A stretch of DNA of 64,000 bases from Henricia sp. BOLD:AAB3569 (GCA_037783545.1 JBBELK010000328.1:1178001-1242000); one strand, 5' to 3'. Shown: positions 1 through 14,900, counted from the stretch's first letter. Numbers and translations: made by a program. The notes: a model not told the origin generated them from the letters alone.

Positions 1-2181
1 CAACTTGACTCAGGACAAGTCGTCTATTAAGACAACTTGACTCGGGACAAGTGGTCTATTAAGACAACTTGACTCAGGACAAGTCGTCTATTAAGATAAC
101 TTGACTGGGGACAAGTCGTCTATTAAGACAACTTGACTCGGGACAAGTCGTCTATTAAGACAACTTGACTCAGGACAAGTCGTCCATTAAGACAACTTGA
201 CTCCGGACAAGTCGTCTATTAAGACAACTTGACTCAGGACAAGTCGTCTATTAAGACAACTTGACTCAGGACAAGTCGTCTATTAAGACAACTTGACTCG
301 GGACAAGTCGTCTATTAAGACAACTTGACTCGGGACAAGTGGTCTATTAAGACAACTTGACTCGGGACAAGTCGTCTATTAAGACAACTTGACTCAGGAC
401 AAGTGGTCTATTAAGACAACTTGACTCCGGACAAGTCGTCTATTAAGACAACTTGACTCAGGACAAGTGGTCTATTAAGACAACTTGACTCCGGACAAGT
501 CGTCTATTAAGACAACTTGACTCAGGACAAGTCGTCTATTAAGACAACTTGACTCAGGACAAGTCGTCTATTAAGACAACTGGACTTGGGACAAGTGGTC
601 TATTAAGACAACTTGACCCGGGACAAGTGGTCTATTAAGACAACTTGACTCGGGACAAGTCGTCTATTAAGACAACTTGACTCGGGACAAGTCGTCCATT
701 AAGACAACTTGACTCGGGACAAGTCGTCTATTAAGACAACTTGACTCAGGACAAGTCGTCTATTAAGACAACTTGACTCTGGACAAGTCGTCCATTAAGA
801 CAACTTGACTCGGGACAAGTCGTCTATTAAGACAACTTGACTCGGGACAAGTCGTCTATCAAGAACACTTGACTCGGGACAAGTCGTCTATTAAGACAAC
901 TTGACTCGGGACAAGTCGTCTATTAAGACAACTTGACTCGGGACAAGTCGTCTATTAAGACAACTTGACTCGGGACAAGTCGTCTATTAAGACAACTTGA
1001 CTCGGGACAAGTGGTCTATTAAGACAACTTGACTCGGGACAAGTCGTCTATTAAGACAACTTGACTCGGGACAAGTCGTCTATTAAGACAACTTGACTCG
1101 GGACAAGTCGTCTATTAAGACAACTTGACTCAGGACAAGTCGTCTATTAAGACAACTTGACTCGGTACAAGTCGTCTATTAAGACAACTTGACTCAGGAC
1201 AAGTCGTCTATTAAGACAACTTGACTGGGGACAAGTCGTCTATTAAGACAACTTGACTCGGGACAAGTCGTCTATTAAGACAACTTGACTCGGGACAAGT
1301 CGTCTATTAAGACAACTTGACTCGGGACAAGTCGTCTATTAAGACAACTTGACTCGGTACAAGTCGTCTATTAAGACAACTTGACTCGGTACAAGTCGTC
1401 TATTAAGACAACTTGACTCAGGACAAGTCGTCTATTAAGACAACTTGACTCAGGACAAGTCGTCTATTAAGACAACTTGACTCGGGACAAGTCGTCTATT
1501 AAGACAACTTGACTCAGGACAAGTCGTCTATTAAGACAACTTGACTCGGGACAAGTCGTCTATTAAGACAACTTGACTCGGGACAAGTCGTCTATTAAGA
1601 CAACTTGACTCGGGACAAGTCGTCTATTAAGACAACTTGACTCGGGACAAGTCGTCTATTAAGACAACTTGACTCGGGACAAGTCGTCTATTAAGACAAC
1701 TTGACTCGGTACAAGTCGTCTATTAAGACAACTTGACTCAGGACAAGTCGTCTATTAAGACAACTTGACTCGGGACAAGTCGTCTATTAAGACAACTTGA
1801 CTCGGGACAAGTCGTCTATTAAGACAACTTGACTCCGGACAAGTCGTCTATTAAGATAACTTGACTCAGGACAAGTCGTCTATTAAGACAACTTGACTCC
1901 GGACAAGTCGTCTATTAAGACAACTTGACTCCGGACAAGTCGTCTATTAAGACAACTTGACTCCGGACAAGTCGTCTATTAAGACAACTTGACTCCGGAC
2001 AAGTCGTCTATTAAGACAACTTGACTCGGGACAAGTCGTCTATCAAGAACACTTGACTCGGGACAAGTCGTCTATTAAGACAACTTGACTCAGGACAAGT
2101 CGTCTATTAAGACAACTTGACTCGGGACAAGTCGTCTATTAAGATAACTTGACTCAGGACAAGTCGTCTATTAAGACAACA
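1..2181. repeat. 32-bp satellite, about 68 units, CDAN1 intron 18
   Basis: The unit CAACTTGACTCGGGACAAGT plus CGTCTATTAAGA repeats without interruption from the window start to about 2181. Units vary mainly at CTCGGG/CTCAGG/CTCCGG and at CGTC/GGTC. A rare variant (TATCAAGAACACTTG) occurs at about 857 and 2041, exactly 37 units apart. The array has no long open frame and probably continues beyond the left edge. Confidence 0.97.
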
Positions 2182-2840
2182 TGATATATGTGATGTATAC
2201 TATATAAATCTATTTAGCTGGTAAAACAACATACAGGTTAATAGCACACAGAATTGGAAAAAATGCTTTTTGTTTAATTTTTTAGACTATTTTTCTACCT
2301 GTGACAAAATAAAAAGATAACAGCTTGAAAATAAGAATTTTGCAATCTCCAATTTGGATGCGGAAGCAAGAAGGCTTGGTGTAATTACTGCACTGCTTTA
2401 TGGAACCGATAAATTAGTATACAAAACATATTGGTTGTTTTTTAGGATATCCTTGAAAATATATCAATTGAGAGCGCAAAATTTCAGAATGGTAATGAGA
2501 AAAATATGACAAATGATATGGTACAAAAACATGTATGAAAATGTCAACACCATTGGGAAAAATGGGGGCTCAAATATGTGATCTGAAGCCAATTTCATCA
2601 AGCTATTTAGCAGAAAAATTTGCTTAATCAAAATTTTTTGTGCTTTATAAAAATAGAATAGTCAAAATTCTATGTCAACTTGTGTTCTTAGCAAGAATAG
2701 CAGAACACCAGTCCATTGTAATACACATCATATAAGATTTTGACTGCTAACCCATTTTTATAAACCAATTTTGGATTAAGCAGCTTTATGAAATCGGGCA
2801 TGGACACACTTCTTGAACTTCTTGTCAGCAGCCAATGTAC
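2182..2840. other. CDAN1 intron 18 remainder with a dispersed repeat
   Basis: AT-rich intron. About 2260-2570 resembles 27940-28240 (shared words GGTGTAAT, CTGCTTTAT, ATAAATTAG, ATTGAGAGCG), so both are copies of one dispersed family. No coding signal seen. Confidence 0.5.
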
Positions 2841-2986
2841 CTTATATTGCTGGATGAGTACGGACGGTGCAGGGACATCCGGGTCATGGCTGTCTGGTAG
2901 ACACAACTTGGGTTTACTATCAGCGTCCTTCTTGGCTGATCTGATGGCCCTGTCAACGCTGTTATTCAATTCTTGCTGGATGGCAG
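2841..2986 (-). CDS. CDAN1: CDAN1 exon 18 (last inside the window)
   Basis: The 146-nt exon follows CGTCTTTAG and precedes GTACAT, ending in phase 0. It encodes AIQQELNNSVDRAIRSAKKD and PDVPAPSVLIQQYK, matching human LIRREVKAAVSRTLRA and HAPLPSHLISEIKD. The following exons, equivalent to the human C-terminus, are not in the window. Confidence 0.88.
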
Positions 2987-5900
2987 CTAAAGACGGGATG
3001 AAAGGAAAGAATTGAGTGGTTGATTATGGCTTACATGTACAAAACATATGAGAAAGCTTTTCTCACAAAATCTTAAACAGCTAGAATCCCCCCGTCCACA
3101 TTTTTTAAGTTTTTCTGTTTATCATGGAGGTGTATGTGTCTACAACTCCATCACAACTTGTTTTTCTTAAAAAATCGACAGGCTTTTGCTTAAAACGTAA
3201 AGCAGTTCCGACCCTCTTCACCCGAAATTCTGAAACGCTCGAGGTTACTTAATTGGTTTGTTGATAAACAGGGTTTTGACGTCATCCTGAGAAACATACA
3301 AAACAGCCTGTGCAGTATTGAATGGAAAATACACGAAGTGAATGTTTATCATGCCTGTTTTGTCCTTGTAATTTAAAATACAAACGTGAAAAACACTTCA
3401 TATAATATGACAACACTCTACTATTACCTGTTTTGTGAAAAAACGGTGAAATTGTGGCTCACAGTGAAGCTCTTTTGAAGTAAATACTGGTGCATTGCGA
3501 CGGGTGGTTTTGTCACGGAACGAACGGCATTCACAGCGGTATATGTACAGCATGGAACAGTACATGTACCTGCGGGCCGCTAGTTCCCACGTGTTTGAAC
3601 ATCGGCCGGTACAAGTTAGAATGAGCGACTCATTTTTATCTCTCTTGGTAATAAAAGAGCAGCTACTGGGCATATCTCTGGCTTTTTGGACCAACAAAAT
3701 TCTTCAAAAAACACCATCTAACAGAGACGGTTTTCCAAGTTGTTTGCGTGTAAACGTATGGAGCTAACAATCGTGTTGACTTCTCTTTCTCAGGATTGCG
3801 TCACGGGGTCACGCGCATATCATGAATACCTAATAAGCGTTTCAGAAATCGCGAAAATCTCATTTTCGAAAAGCGCACTTTTGCTTGCAATTTATCAACT
3901 TAAAACCGACAATTAAATGTTTGGACTATCGAAAACAGCCTAAATGCTAGATTTTCGTGAAGGGGGATTCTTCCTCTTCAAATTTTTTCTCACTCCTAAA
4001 TTTTCCGAGTCAGTTGAAAGGAAAACATTTCTGATCAACCCAAATTCGGGTGGGATTCGAACTGATGACCTCCTGCAAACTTGACAACTAATAGTAATAT
4101 AGTCCTAATCGGGATTCACACTTGAGACATCTGAAACACCGGGCAGATGATCTACCCTCTGAGCTATGAGGCACAGTGGTATACTCCCTCATGTTTCCCC
4201 CAAGACCTCCAACACACAGGGCAGATGCTCTACCAGCTGAGCAATGATGCACAGTGGTATACTCCCTCAGGTTTTCCCCAACACCTCTGACACACCAGGC
4301 AGATGCTCTACCAGGTGAGCTATGAGGCACAGTGGTATACTCCCTCATGTTTCCCCCAAGACCTCCAACACACAGGGCAGATGCTCTACCAGCTGAGCAA
4401 TGATGCACAGTGGTATACTCCCTCAGGTTTTCCCCAACACCTCTGACACACCAGGCAGATGCTCTACCAGGTGAGCTATGAGGCACAGTGGTATACTCCC
4501 TCATGTTTCCCCCAAGACCTCCAACACACAGGGCAGATGCTCTACCAGCTGAGCAATGATGCACAGTGGTATACTCCCTCAGGTTTTCCCCAACACCTCT
4601 GACACACCAGGCAGATGCTCTACCAGGTGAGCTATGAGGCACAGTGGTATACTCCCTCATGTTTCCCCCAAGACCTCCAACACACAGGGCAGATGCTCTA
4701 CCAGCTGAGCAATGATGCACAGTGGTATACTCCCTCAGGTTTTCCCAAACACCTCTGACACACCAGGCAGATGCTCTACCAGCTGAGCTATGAGGCACAG
4801 TGGTATACTCCCTCATGTTTCCCCCAAGACCTCCAACACACAGGGCAGATGCTCTACCAGCTGAGCAATGATGCACAGTGGTATACTCCCTCAGGTTTTC
4901 CCCAACACCTCTGACACACCAGGCAGATGCTCTACCAGCTGAGCTATGAGGCACAGTGGTATACTCCCTCATGTTTCCCCCAAGACCTCCAACACACAGG
5001 GCAGATGCTCTACCAGCTGAGCAATGATGCACAGTGGTATACTCCCTCAGGTTTTCCCCAACACCTCTGACACACCAGGCAGATGCTCTACCAGGTGAGC
5101 TATGAGGCACAGTGGTATACTCCCTCAGGTTTTCCCCCAAGACCTCCAACACACAGGGCAGATGCTCTACCAGCTGAGCAATGATGCACAGTGGTATACT
5201 CCCTCAGGTTTTCCCCAACACCTCTGACACACCAGGCAGATGCTCTACCAGCTGAGCTATGAGGCACAGTGGTATACTCCCTCATGTTTCCCCCAAGACC
5301 TCCAACACACAGGGCAGATGCTCTACCAGCTGAGCAATGATGCACAGTGGTATACTCCCTCAGGTTTTCCCCAACACCTCTGACACACCAGGCAGATGCT
5401 CTACCAGGTGAGCTATGAGGCACAGTGGTATACTCCCTCAGGTTTTCCCCCAAGACCTCCAACACACAGGGCAGATGCTCTACCAGCTGAGCAATGATGC
5501 ACAGTGGTATACTCCCTCAGGTTTTCCCCAACACCTCTGACACACCAGGCAGATGCTCTACCAGGTGAGCTATGAGGCACAGTGGTATACTCCCTCAGGT
5601 TTTCCCCCAAGACCTCCAACACACAGGGCAGATGCTCTACCAGGTGAGCAATGATGCACAGTGGTATACTCCCTCAGGTTTTCCCCAACACCTCTGACAC
5701 ACCAGGCAGATGCTCTACCAGGTGAGCTATGAGGCACAGTGGTATACTCCCTCATGTTTCCCCCAAGACCTCCAACACACAGGGCAGATGCTCTACCAGC
5801 TGAGCAATGATGCACAGTGGTATACTCCCTCAGGTTTTCCCCAACACCTCTGACACACCAGGCAGATGCTCTACCAGGTGAGCTATGAGGCACAGTGGTA

Positions 5901-8900
5901 TACTCCCTCATGTTTCCCCCAAGACCTCCAACACACAGGGCAGATGCTCTACCAGCTGAGCAATGATGCACAGTGGTATACTCCCTCAGGTTTTCCCCAA
6001 CACCTCTGACACACCAGGCAGATGCTCTACCAGGTGAGCTATGAGGCACAGTGGTACACTCCCTCAGGTTTCCCCCAAGACCTCCAACACACAGGGCAGA
6101 TGCTCTACCAGCTGAGCAATGATGCACAGTGGTATACTCCCTCAGGTTTTCCCCAACACCTCTGACACACCAGGCAGATGCTCTACCAGGTGAGCTATGA
6201 GGCACAGTGGTATACTCCCTCAGGTTTCCCCCAAGACCTCCAACACACAGGGCAGATGCTCTACCAGGTGAGCTATGATGCACAGTGGTATACTCCCTCA
6301 GGTTTTCCCCAACACCTCTGACACACCAGGCAGATGCTCTACCAGGTGAGCTATGAGGCACAGTGGTATACTCCCTCAGGTTTCCCCCAAGACCTCCAAC
6401 ACACAGGGCAGATGCTCTACCAGGTGAGCTATGAGGCACAGTGGTATACTCCCTCAGGTTTCCCCCCAACACCTCTGACACACCAGGCAGATGCTCTACC
6501 AGGTGAGCTATGAGGCACAGTGGTATACTCCCTCAGGTTTCCCCCAAGACCTCCAACACACAGGGCAGATGCTCTACCAGGTGAGCTATGAGGCACAGTG
6601 GTATACTCCCTCAGGTTTCCCCCCAACACCTCTGACACACCAGGCAGATGCTCTACCAGGTGAGCTATGAGGCACAGTGGTATACTCCCTCAGGTTTCCC
6701 CCCAACACCTCTGACACACAGGGCAGATGCTCTACCAGGTGAGCTATGATGCACAGTGGTATACTCCCTTAGGTTTTCCCCCAAGACCTCTGACACACCA
6801 GGCAGATGCTCTACCGGTTGAGCTACATGTATGAGGTACAGGGGTATACTTCTTCTGGTTGACCTACATGTACGACCAGCTGTGCACTGTATAGCTCAGC
6901 TGGTAGAGCGTCTGCCCAGTGAGTCAGAGGTCTCGGGTTCAAATCCCAATAAGGCCCTTACAATTTGTCTCTAATCCCAAGTTTGGTTATGACGCACCTT
7001 GTATCTGCGTGTCAATCCAGCGAGCCGCTCTCTCCATAGCTAGCCGGCTAGTGATATAAGCCGCAGCCTTTAAGACTTGTTCCGATGTCTCAATAGGAAG
7101 CAGCACAGACAATGCCATTTGACTTCTACTGGACACAAACCTTTCAAGTAAAAAGTATCAATAACTTTGATTAAATAGCAGCTCTTAAAGACCGATCACA
7201 TGACTGGAAAACGTTTAATAACAAGATTACGTAACTAAAAAATAATGTTGATAAACTGCCTTGTAGAAATTTCAGCCATATAGATGCAGTAATACTTCAG
7301 AAAACCTGAACAATCCATGCATGTTTTGTGTTAAAACGCAACCCTGTATAACATCAAATAACTCACTCATTTGCTTTCTTTTTAGCTGCTTCTCTGGTTG
7401 CTATAGTAATCTCCTCACCCCTGGCCTTAATTCGTCTCAATAGTGCTCTCTTCATCTCTGTAGACCACTCTTCATCTAGTGTCCCGACTTCTTCTGATCT
7501 GACTTCACATTCTAAGAGTCTGATTGCCGCATTGCGAGCTGCCGAGACCAGCGTAGCATCGATGTGTTTGATGCAGTTTGAGGACAATCGAGAGCTGATG
7601 AAATCCACCGTCTTCTTCAATGATGGAGAGTGATTGTCAAAGAAGTTCTTCTCCAGATCTTGCTGCAAACATGATTAGGCAATTCATTTTAATAATCGGA
7701 TTAATTTTAGTTTTGATCACAATATTTTAAATAAAGAGATTATTACATCGGCTCATTTGATGTTAAATGAATGCATTTTGCCCGTACATGACACGTTGTG
7801 TATGGGAAAATTATACCAATCTCATAACATTATCGTCATCATCCAATGTCGATATTAAAACTTGCCTTTTGGAAGAAATAATTTTGGGATGGTAAAGCAC
7901 GTATTCTTGCCTAAAACTGTTTGTGTATGAGAACAAATATATATATCTCCAATTCTACATCTTATTCTCCATCAAACTATCGCAGTAAATTCTTGTGTTC
8001 AAACACATCCACTGGGGTCACATGCTCAAAGTTGGTATTACTTAAAGATCACAGTACGGTAGTCTTAGTGTAAACTTGGGAAATAAAGCGTACCTGAAGT
8101 TGGTGCGCTGTCTGAATGGATGGGGGAGGAGTCTTGGCTGAAATTGGCGTGATCTTTTTCATTGGTGTTGTTTTAGACCCACAACCCAATGATGCATCTG
8201 ATAACAGTACTCGCACATCGCCTGTAGGTGGTGCAAAGATAAGTCAAAATCAAACTACAATGTCCAAGTATGGGATGAAAAAAGGTCGACTCTATTAAGC
8301 CCGAGTCAATTCGAATAATTTAGTATACGAATATTCGATTTTTAAATTATTCGAATATTCGATCGTGTATTTGTTCCCAAAAGAAAAGGCCCCAAACCTG
8401 TGGCGGTCTGATCGCCGGTGGCAGAAAACACATGCCCTAATTTCCGGGTTTGAAATTTGAGATGTTTGCTTTCAAGATTTTGAGGGTATCCAAATACCCA
8501 ACCATTACGGTTACTGTGAATTTGGTTCTTTTCAAACCCAAATTATCATAAAACTTCTTATCTCCCATTTTTGTTCGAATTCCAAAAGAAATATTTAAAT
8601 ATTAGATTTTCGATCGAATATTCGAATATTCGAATATTTGGCACAGGCTTACACTCTATCATTAGCAATGACCCAATATTACCTCATCAGTTGTCCAGGG
8701 AAAATAACGTAATAATGAAGTGTTTGACAAACACCACATGAATATATTTCTGTCCAAGACGGTACTTTCTGTAAATTAACAAATTAAATCATATTAAAGG
8801 AGAATCGAGAGATAAACTGCCCTGTGATTGGTCAATGATATCTCACCTAGATATGGACAGCAGAGATAGAGTAACTGCTGGTCTACTAGACGATGGCCGT

Positions 8901-11900
8901 CTAGCGCTGTGCTGAAGGGAGCTTCATGGTTTGTCACAGTGTCTACGATGAAGTCATCAGTAAAACTCATAAAGTACATGGATGTGGGTCAGCTGACCAC
9001 ATACTGCCCTGTGATTGGTCAATGATATCTCACCTAGATATGGACAGCAGAGATAGAGTAACTGCTGGTCTACTAGACGATGGCTGTCTAGCGCTGTGCT
9101 GAATGGAGCTTCATGGTTTGTCACAGTGTCTACGATGAAGTCATCAGTAAAACTCATAAAGTACATGGATGTGGGTCAGCTGACCACATACTGCCCTGTG
9201 ATTGGTCAATGATATCTCACCTAGATATGGACAGCAGAGATAGAGTAACTGCTGGTCTACTAGACGATGGCTGTCTAGCGCTGTGCTGAAGGGAGCTTCA
9301 TGGTTTGTCACAGTGTCTACGATTAAGTCATCAGTAAAACTCATAAAGTACATGGATGTGGGTCAGCTGACCACATACTGCCCTGTGATTGGTCAATGAT
9401 ATCTCACCTAGATATGGACAGCAGAGATAGAGTAACTGCTGGTCTACTAGACGATGGCCGTCTAGCGCTGTGCTGAATGGAGCTTCATGGTTTGTCACAG
9501 TGTCTACGATGAAGTCATCAGTAAAACTCATAAAGTACATGGATGTGGGTCAGCTGACCACATACTGCCCTGTGATTGGTCAATGATATCTCACCTAGAT
9601 ATGGACAGCAGAGATAGAGTAACTGCTGGTCTACTAGACGATGGCCGTCTAGCGCTGTGCTGAATGGAGCTTCATGGTTTGTCACAGTGTCTACGATGAA
9701 GTAATCAGTAAAACTCATAAAGTACATGGATGCTGGCATTCGGGTCAGCTGACCACATACTGCCCTGTGATTGGTCAATGATATCTCACCTAGATATGGA
9801 CAGCAGAGATAGAGTAACTGCTGGTCTACTAGACGATGGCCGTCTAGCGCTGTGCTGAATGGAGCTTCATGGTTTGTCACAGTGTCTACGATGAAGTCAT
9901 CAGTAAAACTCATAAAGTACATGGACGTGGGTCAGCTGACCACATACTGCCCTGTGATTGGTCAATGATATCTCACCTAGATATGGACAGCAGAGATAGA
10001 GTAACTGCTGGTCTACTAGACGATGGCCGTCTAGCGCTGTGCTGAAGGGAGCTTCATGGTTTGTCACAGTGTCTACGATGAAGTCATCAGTAAAACTCAT
10101 AAAGTACATGGATGTGGGTCAGCTGACCACATACTGCCCTGTGATTGGTCAATGATATCTCACCTAGATATGGACAGCAGAGATAGAGTAACTGCTGGTC
10201 TACTAGACGATGGCTGTCTAGCGCTGTACTGAATGGAGCTTCATGGTTTGTCACAGTGTCTACGATGAAGTCATCAGTAAAACTCATAAAGTACATGGAT
10301 GTGGGTCAGCTGACCACATACTGCCCTGTGATTGGTCAATGATATCTCACCTAGATATGGACAGCAGAGATAGAGTAACTGCTGGTCTACTAGACGATGG
10401 CTGTCTAGCGCTGTGCTGAAGGGAGCTTCATGGTTTGTCACAGTGTCTACGATGAAGTCATCAGTAAAAGTCATAAAGTACATGGATGCTGGCATTCGGG
10501 TCAGCTGACCACATACTGCCCTGTGATTGGTCAATGATATCTCACCTAGATATGGACAGCAGAGATAGAGTAACTGCTGGTCTACTAGACGATGGCCGTC
10601 TAGCGCTGTGCTGAATGGAGCTTCATGGTTTGTCACAGTGTCTACGATGAAGTCATCAGTAAAACTCATAAAGTACATGGACGTGGGTCAGCTGACCACA
10701 TACTGCCCTGTGATTGGTCAATGATATCTCACCTAGATATGGACAGCAGAGATAGAGTAACTGCTGGTCTACTAGACGATGGCTGTCTAGCGCTGTACTG
10801 AATGGAGCTTCATGGTTTGTCACAGTGTCTACGATGAAGTCATCAGTAAAACTCATAAAGTACATGGATGTGGGTCAGCTGACCACATACTGCCCTGTGA
10901 TTGGTCAATGATATCTCACCTAGATATGGACAGCAGAGATAGAGTAACTGCTGGTCTACTAGACGATGGCTGTCTAGCGCTGTGCTGAAGGGAGCTTCAT
11001 GGTTTGTCACAGTGTCTACGATGAAGTCATCAGTAAAAGTCATAAAGTACATGGATGCTGGCATTCGGGTCAGCTGACCACATACTGCCCTGTGATTGGT
11101 CAATGATATCTCACCTAGATATGGACAGCAGAGATAGAGTAACTGCTGGTCTACTAGACGATGGCCGTCTAGCGCTGTGCTGAATGGAGCTTCATGGTTT
11201 GTCACAGTGTCTACGATGAAGTCATCAGTAAAACTCATAAAGTACATGGATGCTGGCATTCGGGTCAGCTGACCACATACTGCCCTGTGATTGGTCAATG
11301 ATATCTCACCTAGATATGGACAGCAGAGATAGAGTAACTGCTGGTCTACTAGACGATGGCTGTCTAGCGCTGTGCTGAATGGAGCTTCATGGTTTGTCAC
11401 AGTGTCTACGATGAAGTCATCAGTAAAACTCATAAAGTACATGGATGTGGGTCAGCTGACCACATACTGCCCTGTGATTGGTCAATGATATCTCACCTAG
11501 ATATGGACAGCAGAGATAGAGTAACTGCTGGTCTACTAGACGATGGCTGTCTAGCGCTGTGCTGAAGGGAGCTTCATGGTTTGTCACAGTGTCTACGATG
11601 AAGTCATCAGTAAAAGTCATAAAGTACATGGATGCTGGCATTCGGGTCAGCTGACCACATACTGCCCTGTGATTGGTCAATGATATCTCACCTAGATATG
11701 GACAGCAGAGATAGAGTAACTGCTGGTCTACTAGACGATGGCCGTCTAGCGCTGTGCTGAATGGAGCTTCATGGTTTGTCACAGTGTCTACGATGAAGTC
11801 ATCAGTAAAACTCATAAAGTACATGGATGTGGGTCAGCTGACCACATACTGCCCTGTGATTGGTCAATGATATCTCACCTAGATATGGACAGCAGAGATA

Positions 11901-14900
11901 GAGTAACTGCTGGTCTACTAGACGATGGCTGTCTAGCGCTGTGCTGAATGGAGCTTCATGGTTTGTCACAGTGTCTACGATGAAGTCATCAGTAAAAGTC
12001 ATAAAGTACATGGATGCTGGCATTCGGGTCAGCTGACCACATACTGCCCTGTGATTGGTCAATGATATCTCACCTAGATATGGACAGCAGAGATAGAGTA
12101 ACTGCTGGTCTACTAGACGATGGCCGTCTAGCGCTGTGCTGAAGGGAGCTTCATGGTTTGTCACAGTGTCTACGATGAAGTCATCAGTAAAACTCATAAA
12201 GTACATGGATGTGGGTCAGCTGACCACATACTGCCCTGTGATTGGTCAATGATATCTCACCTAGATATGGACAGCAGAGATAGAGTAACTGCTGGTCTAC
12301 TAGACGATGGCTGTCTAGCGCTGTGCTGAATGGAGCTTCATGGTTTGTCACAGTGTCTACGATGAAGTCATCAGTAAAACTCATAAAGTACATGGATGCT
12401 GGCATTCGGGTCAGCTGACCACATACTGCCCTGTGATTGGTCAATGATATCTCACCTAGATATGGACAGCAGAGATAGAGTAACTGCTGGTCTACTAGAC
12501 GATGGCTGTCTAGCGCTGTGCTGAATGGAGCTTCATGGTTTGTCACAGTGTCTACGATTAAGTCATCAGTAAAACTCATAAAGTACATGGATGTGGGTCA
12601 GCTGACCACATACTGCCCTGTGATTGGTCAATGATATCTCACCTAGATATGGACAGCAGAGATAGAGTAACTGCTGGTCTACTAGACGATGGCCGTCTAG
12701 CGCTGTGCTGAATGGAGCTTCATGGTTTGTCACAGTGTCTACGATGAAGTCATCAGTAAAACTCATAAAGTACATGGACGTGGGTCAGCTGACCACATAC
12801 TGCCCTGTGATTGGTCAATGATATCTCACCTAGATATGGACAGCAGAGATAGAGTAACTGCTGGTCTACTAGACGATGGCCGTCTAGCGCTGTGCTGAAG
12901 GGAGCTTCATGGTTTGTCACAGTGTCTACCATGAAGTCATCAGTAAAACTCATAAAGTACATGGATGCTGGCATACCAGGGACCTGTGAATGAGTAACAG
13001 TGATTTACAGTGTGTTATGATCAAACCTGTATGGGTTTTATTGGGATTTGAACCCGATATGGTCCATTTCAATGGCGATTAGACAACATACTAAATATTG
13101 CATTCGTTACTTTGATCAGTTGCACTCACATGCAACACCGATAAACAAGTTGGGTTCACAGGGAAAACCCGAGGACTATATCACTGTGCCTCACAATTCA
13201 GCTGGTAGAGCATCTGCCTGGCGTGTCAGAGGTCTTGGGTTAAAATCCCGATAAGGCTCGTGCGATTTGTCACTCATCCCACGTTTGGTTGTTTCATTTC
13301 AATGGTGATTAGGCACCATAACAAATAGGGTGCTATGATGTCATGCAGACAACCAAAAAGCATTACCAGTGTCTGTATTACAGGAGAAAAAGGTAAAATA
13401 CAATATATGGTATGGTGCCTAATAACCATTGAAATGAAACAACAAACCATGAGATGAAAGATGAATTATACAGTCCTCACCAGGAAATTAGAAATTTGTT
13501 GATTTTGAATCTACAGTACCATCCATTAATTATTACGGGTTTGTCCAATTGTAATGCACTTTGCTTATCGTCTTCAACTTCTGCAACTTTTATAGCTTTT
13601 GTTTTACCTTCCGGTTCTATTTCTACTACTTCTATGTGGCTTGCCACTAGCGAACTGATGAAATGACTGTCAATTAGGTATTCTACTTATGCTCGAGTTT
13701 ACTGCCGGATTGGTCTGTACTTCTACGTGGAGTTTGTTGATATCGTTGATATCCAACCTGAAGTTTCCTATCCTAAATTTGGGCAATACAAACTTGACTA
13801 CTTTGGTAAATGCCAACATTAACGGCAAGCCTAAACCATTAATCATCTCGGCACTGATCTTAGCTTCATATAGTTGGTTTAATTTAATCAAACTTTCTTC
13901 GTTCATGGTTTCTGCTTTTTCTGGGGGTATTCCTTGCCGAGGTAGGCCTTTGATTTATTGAAAGCCACTACTTTGAGAATTTTTAGTTTTTAAATCGTCA
14001 GACTGAGGTTTACTCTCTTTTAAAATATTGTCAAATTCCATCTTCATCTTTTAAATATAGATTTTACTTAATCCACTAAGAAAATTCTGCAAGTAGAAGG
14101 CTATTTAACCTGTGTCAAGGATGTTAATTGGGGTTTGTATTTTGCCGTCAGGAAAGGGCAAAACAAAACCCTACTTAACGTCCAAGGCTCTGCCAGGGTC
14201 AAAACGTGAGGACTTGACAGTCTGTGTGACAAACATGCCATGAAGAAAATGTGAATTATAGACTGGTTATGTGAAAGACTCGAATTCTGTCTCATGTCTC
14301 TGATTCCTTAGTCACAGCTTCCACTGACCTCAAAGAGCCATCCTAGGACCAGGAGAATGAGGAGCATGTTGTAGCTGGTCTGATCCATGGACAACATCCT
14401 GGAAACATCCCTGAGGAGGGAATAAGACATTCCTGAAGTTATAGCTCTGAAAAAATACTGAAACAGCCTCATTGTTATCAATTACATGTAGGTTCTGCCA
14501 TGACCGGTTTTAATTATTCAATTTTTTTGGGTATTTAATCACAGCCCGTAGGCTAAATTGTATCTTCCTCCTAAACATGGAGATACATGGGTCATTATTC
14601 CATGAAAACGGGACAGTGTCCCCCGTACATCATGACACTTTTGGAGATTTTTTATAATTAATGGACTTCAAAGAATGATTACCCTCGGCATATACATGTA
14701 AATAATATATGACCTCATGAATTGAACACCACGTTTATCTCTTTATACTACCCAAAACATAATGAGAACGATTCAATAAACTAGTGCGATCTTCTAAATG
14801 CAAGTGTGACATTTTAAAACTTGTAAAACATTTTCAAAACGTAACAAATTTCGCTCATAATGTATTATAACTCGATAAAGGTTTTACAGCTGGGTAAAAT

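Noticed and set aside
1-2181. CRISPR array
   Set aside because: The repeat is uninterrupted with no unique spacers, and the context is a eukaryotic intron.
4088-6638. Long minus-strand open frames with repeated GRASAWCVRGV / GRASALCVGGL
   Set aside because: They follow the 157-bp tRNA-like repeat; the sequence is explained by SINE heads, there are no splice or start signals and the frames are restarted many times.
6868-6965. Functional tRNA gene
   Set aside because: A- and B-boxes are present, but the anticodon arm and acceptor stem do not pair and no clear anticodon loop can be drawn.
7363-7668. Independent small gene MQQDLEKNFFDN...KKKANE
   Set aside because: It is CDAN1 exon 16; the apparent start and stop lie in flanking intron sequence.
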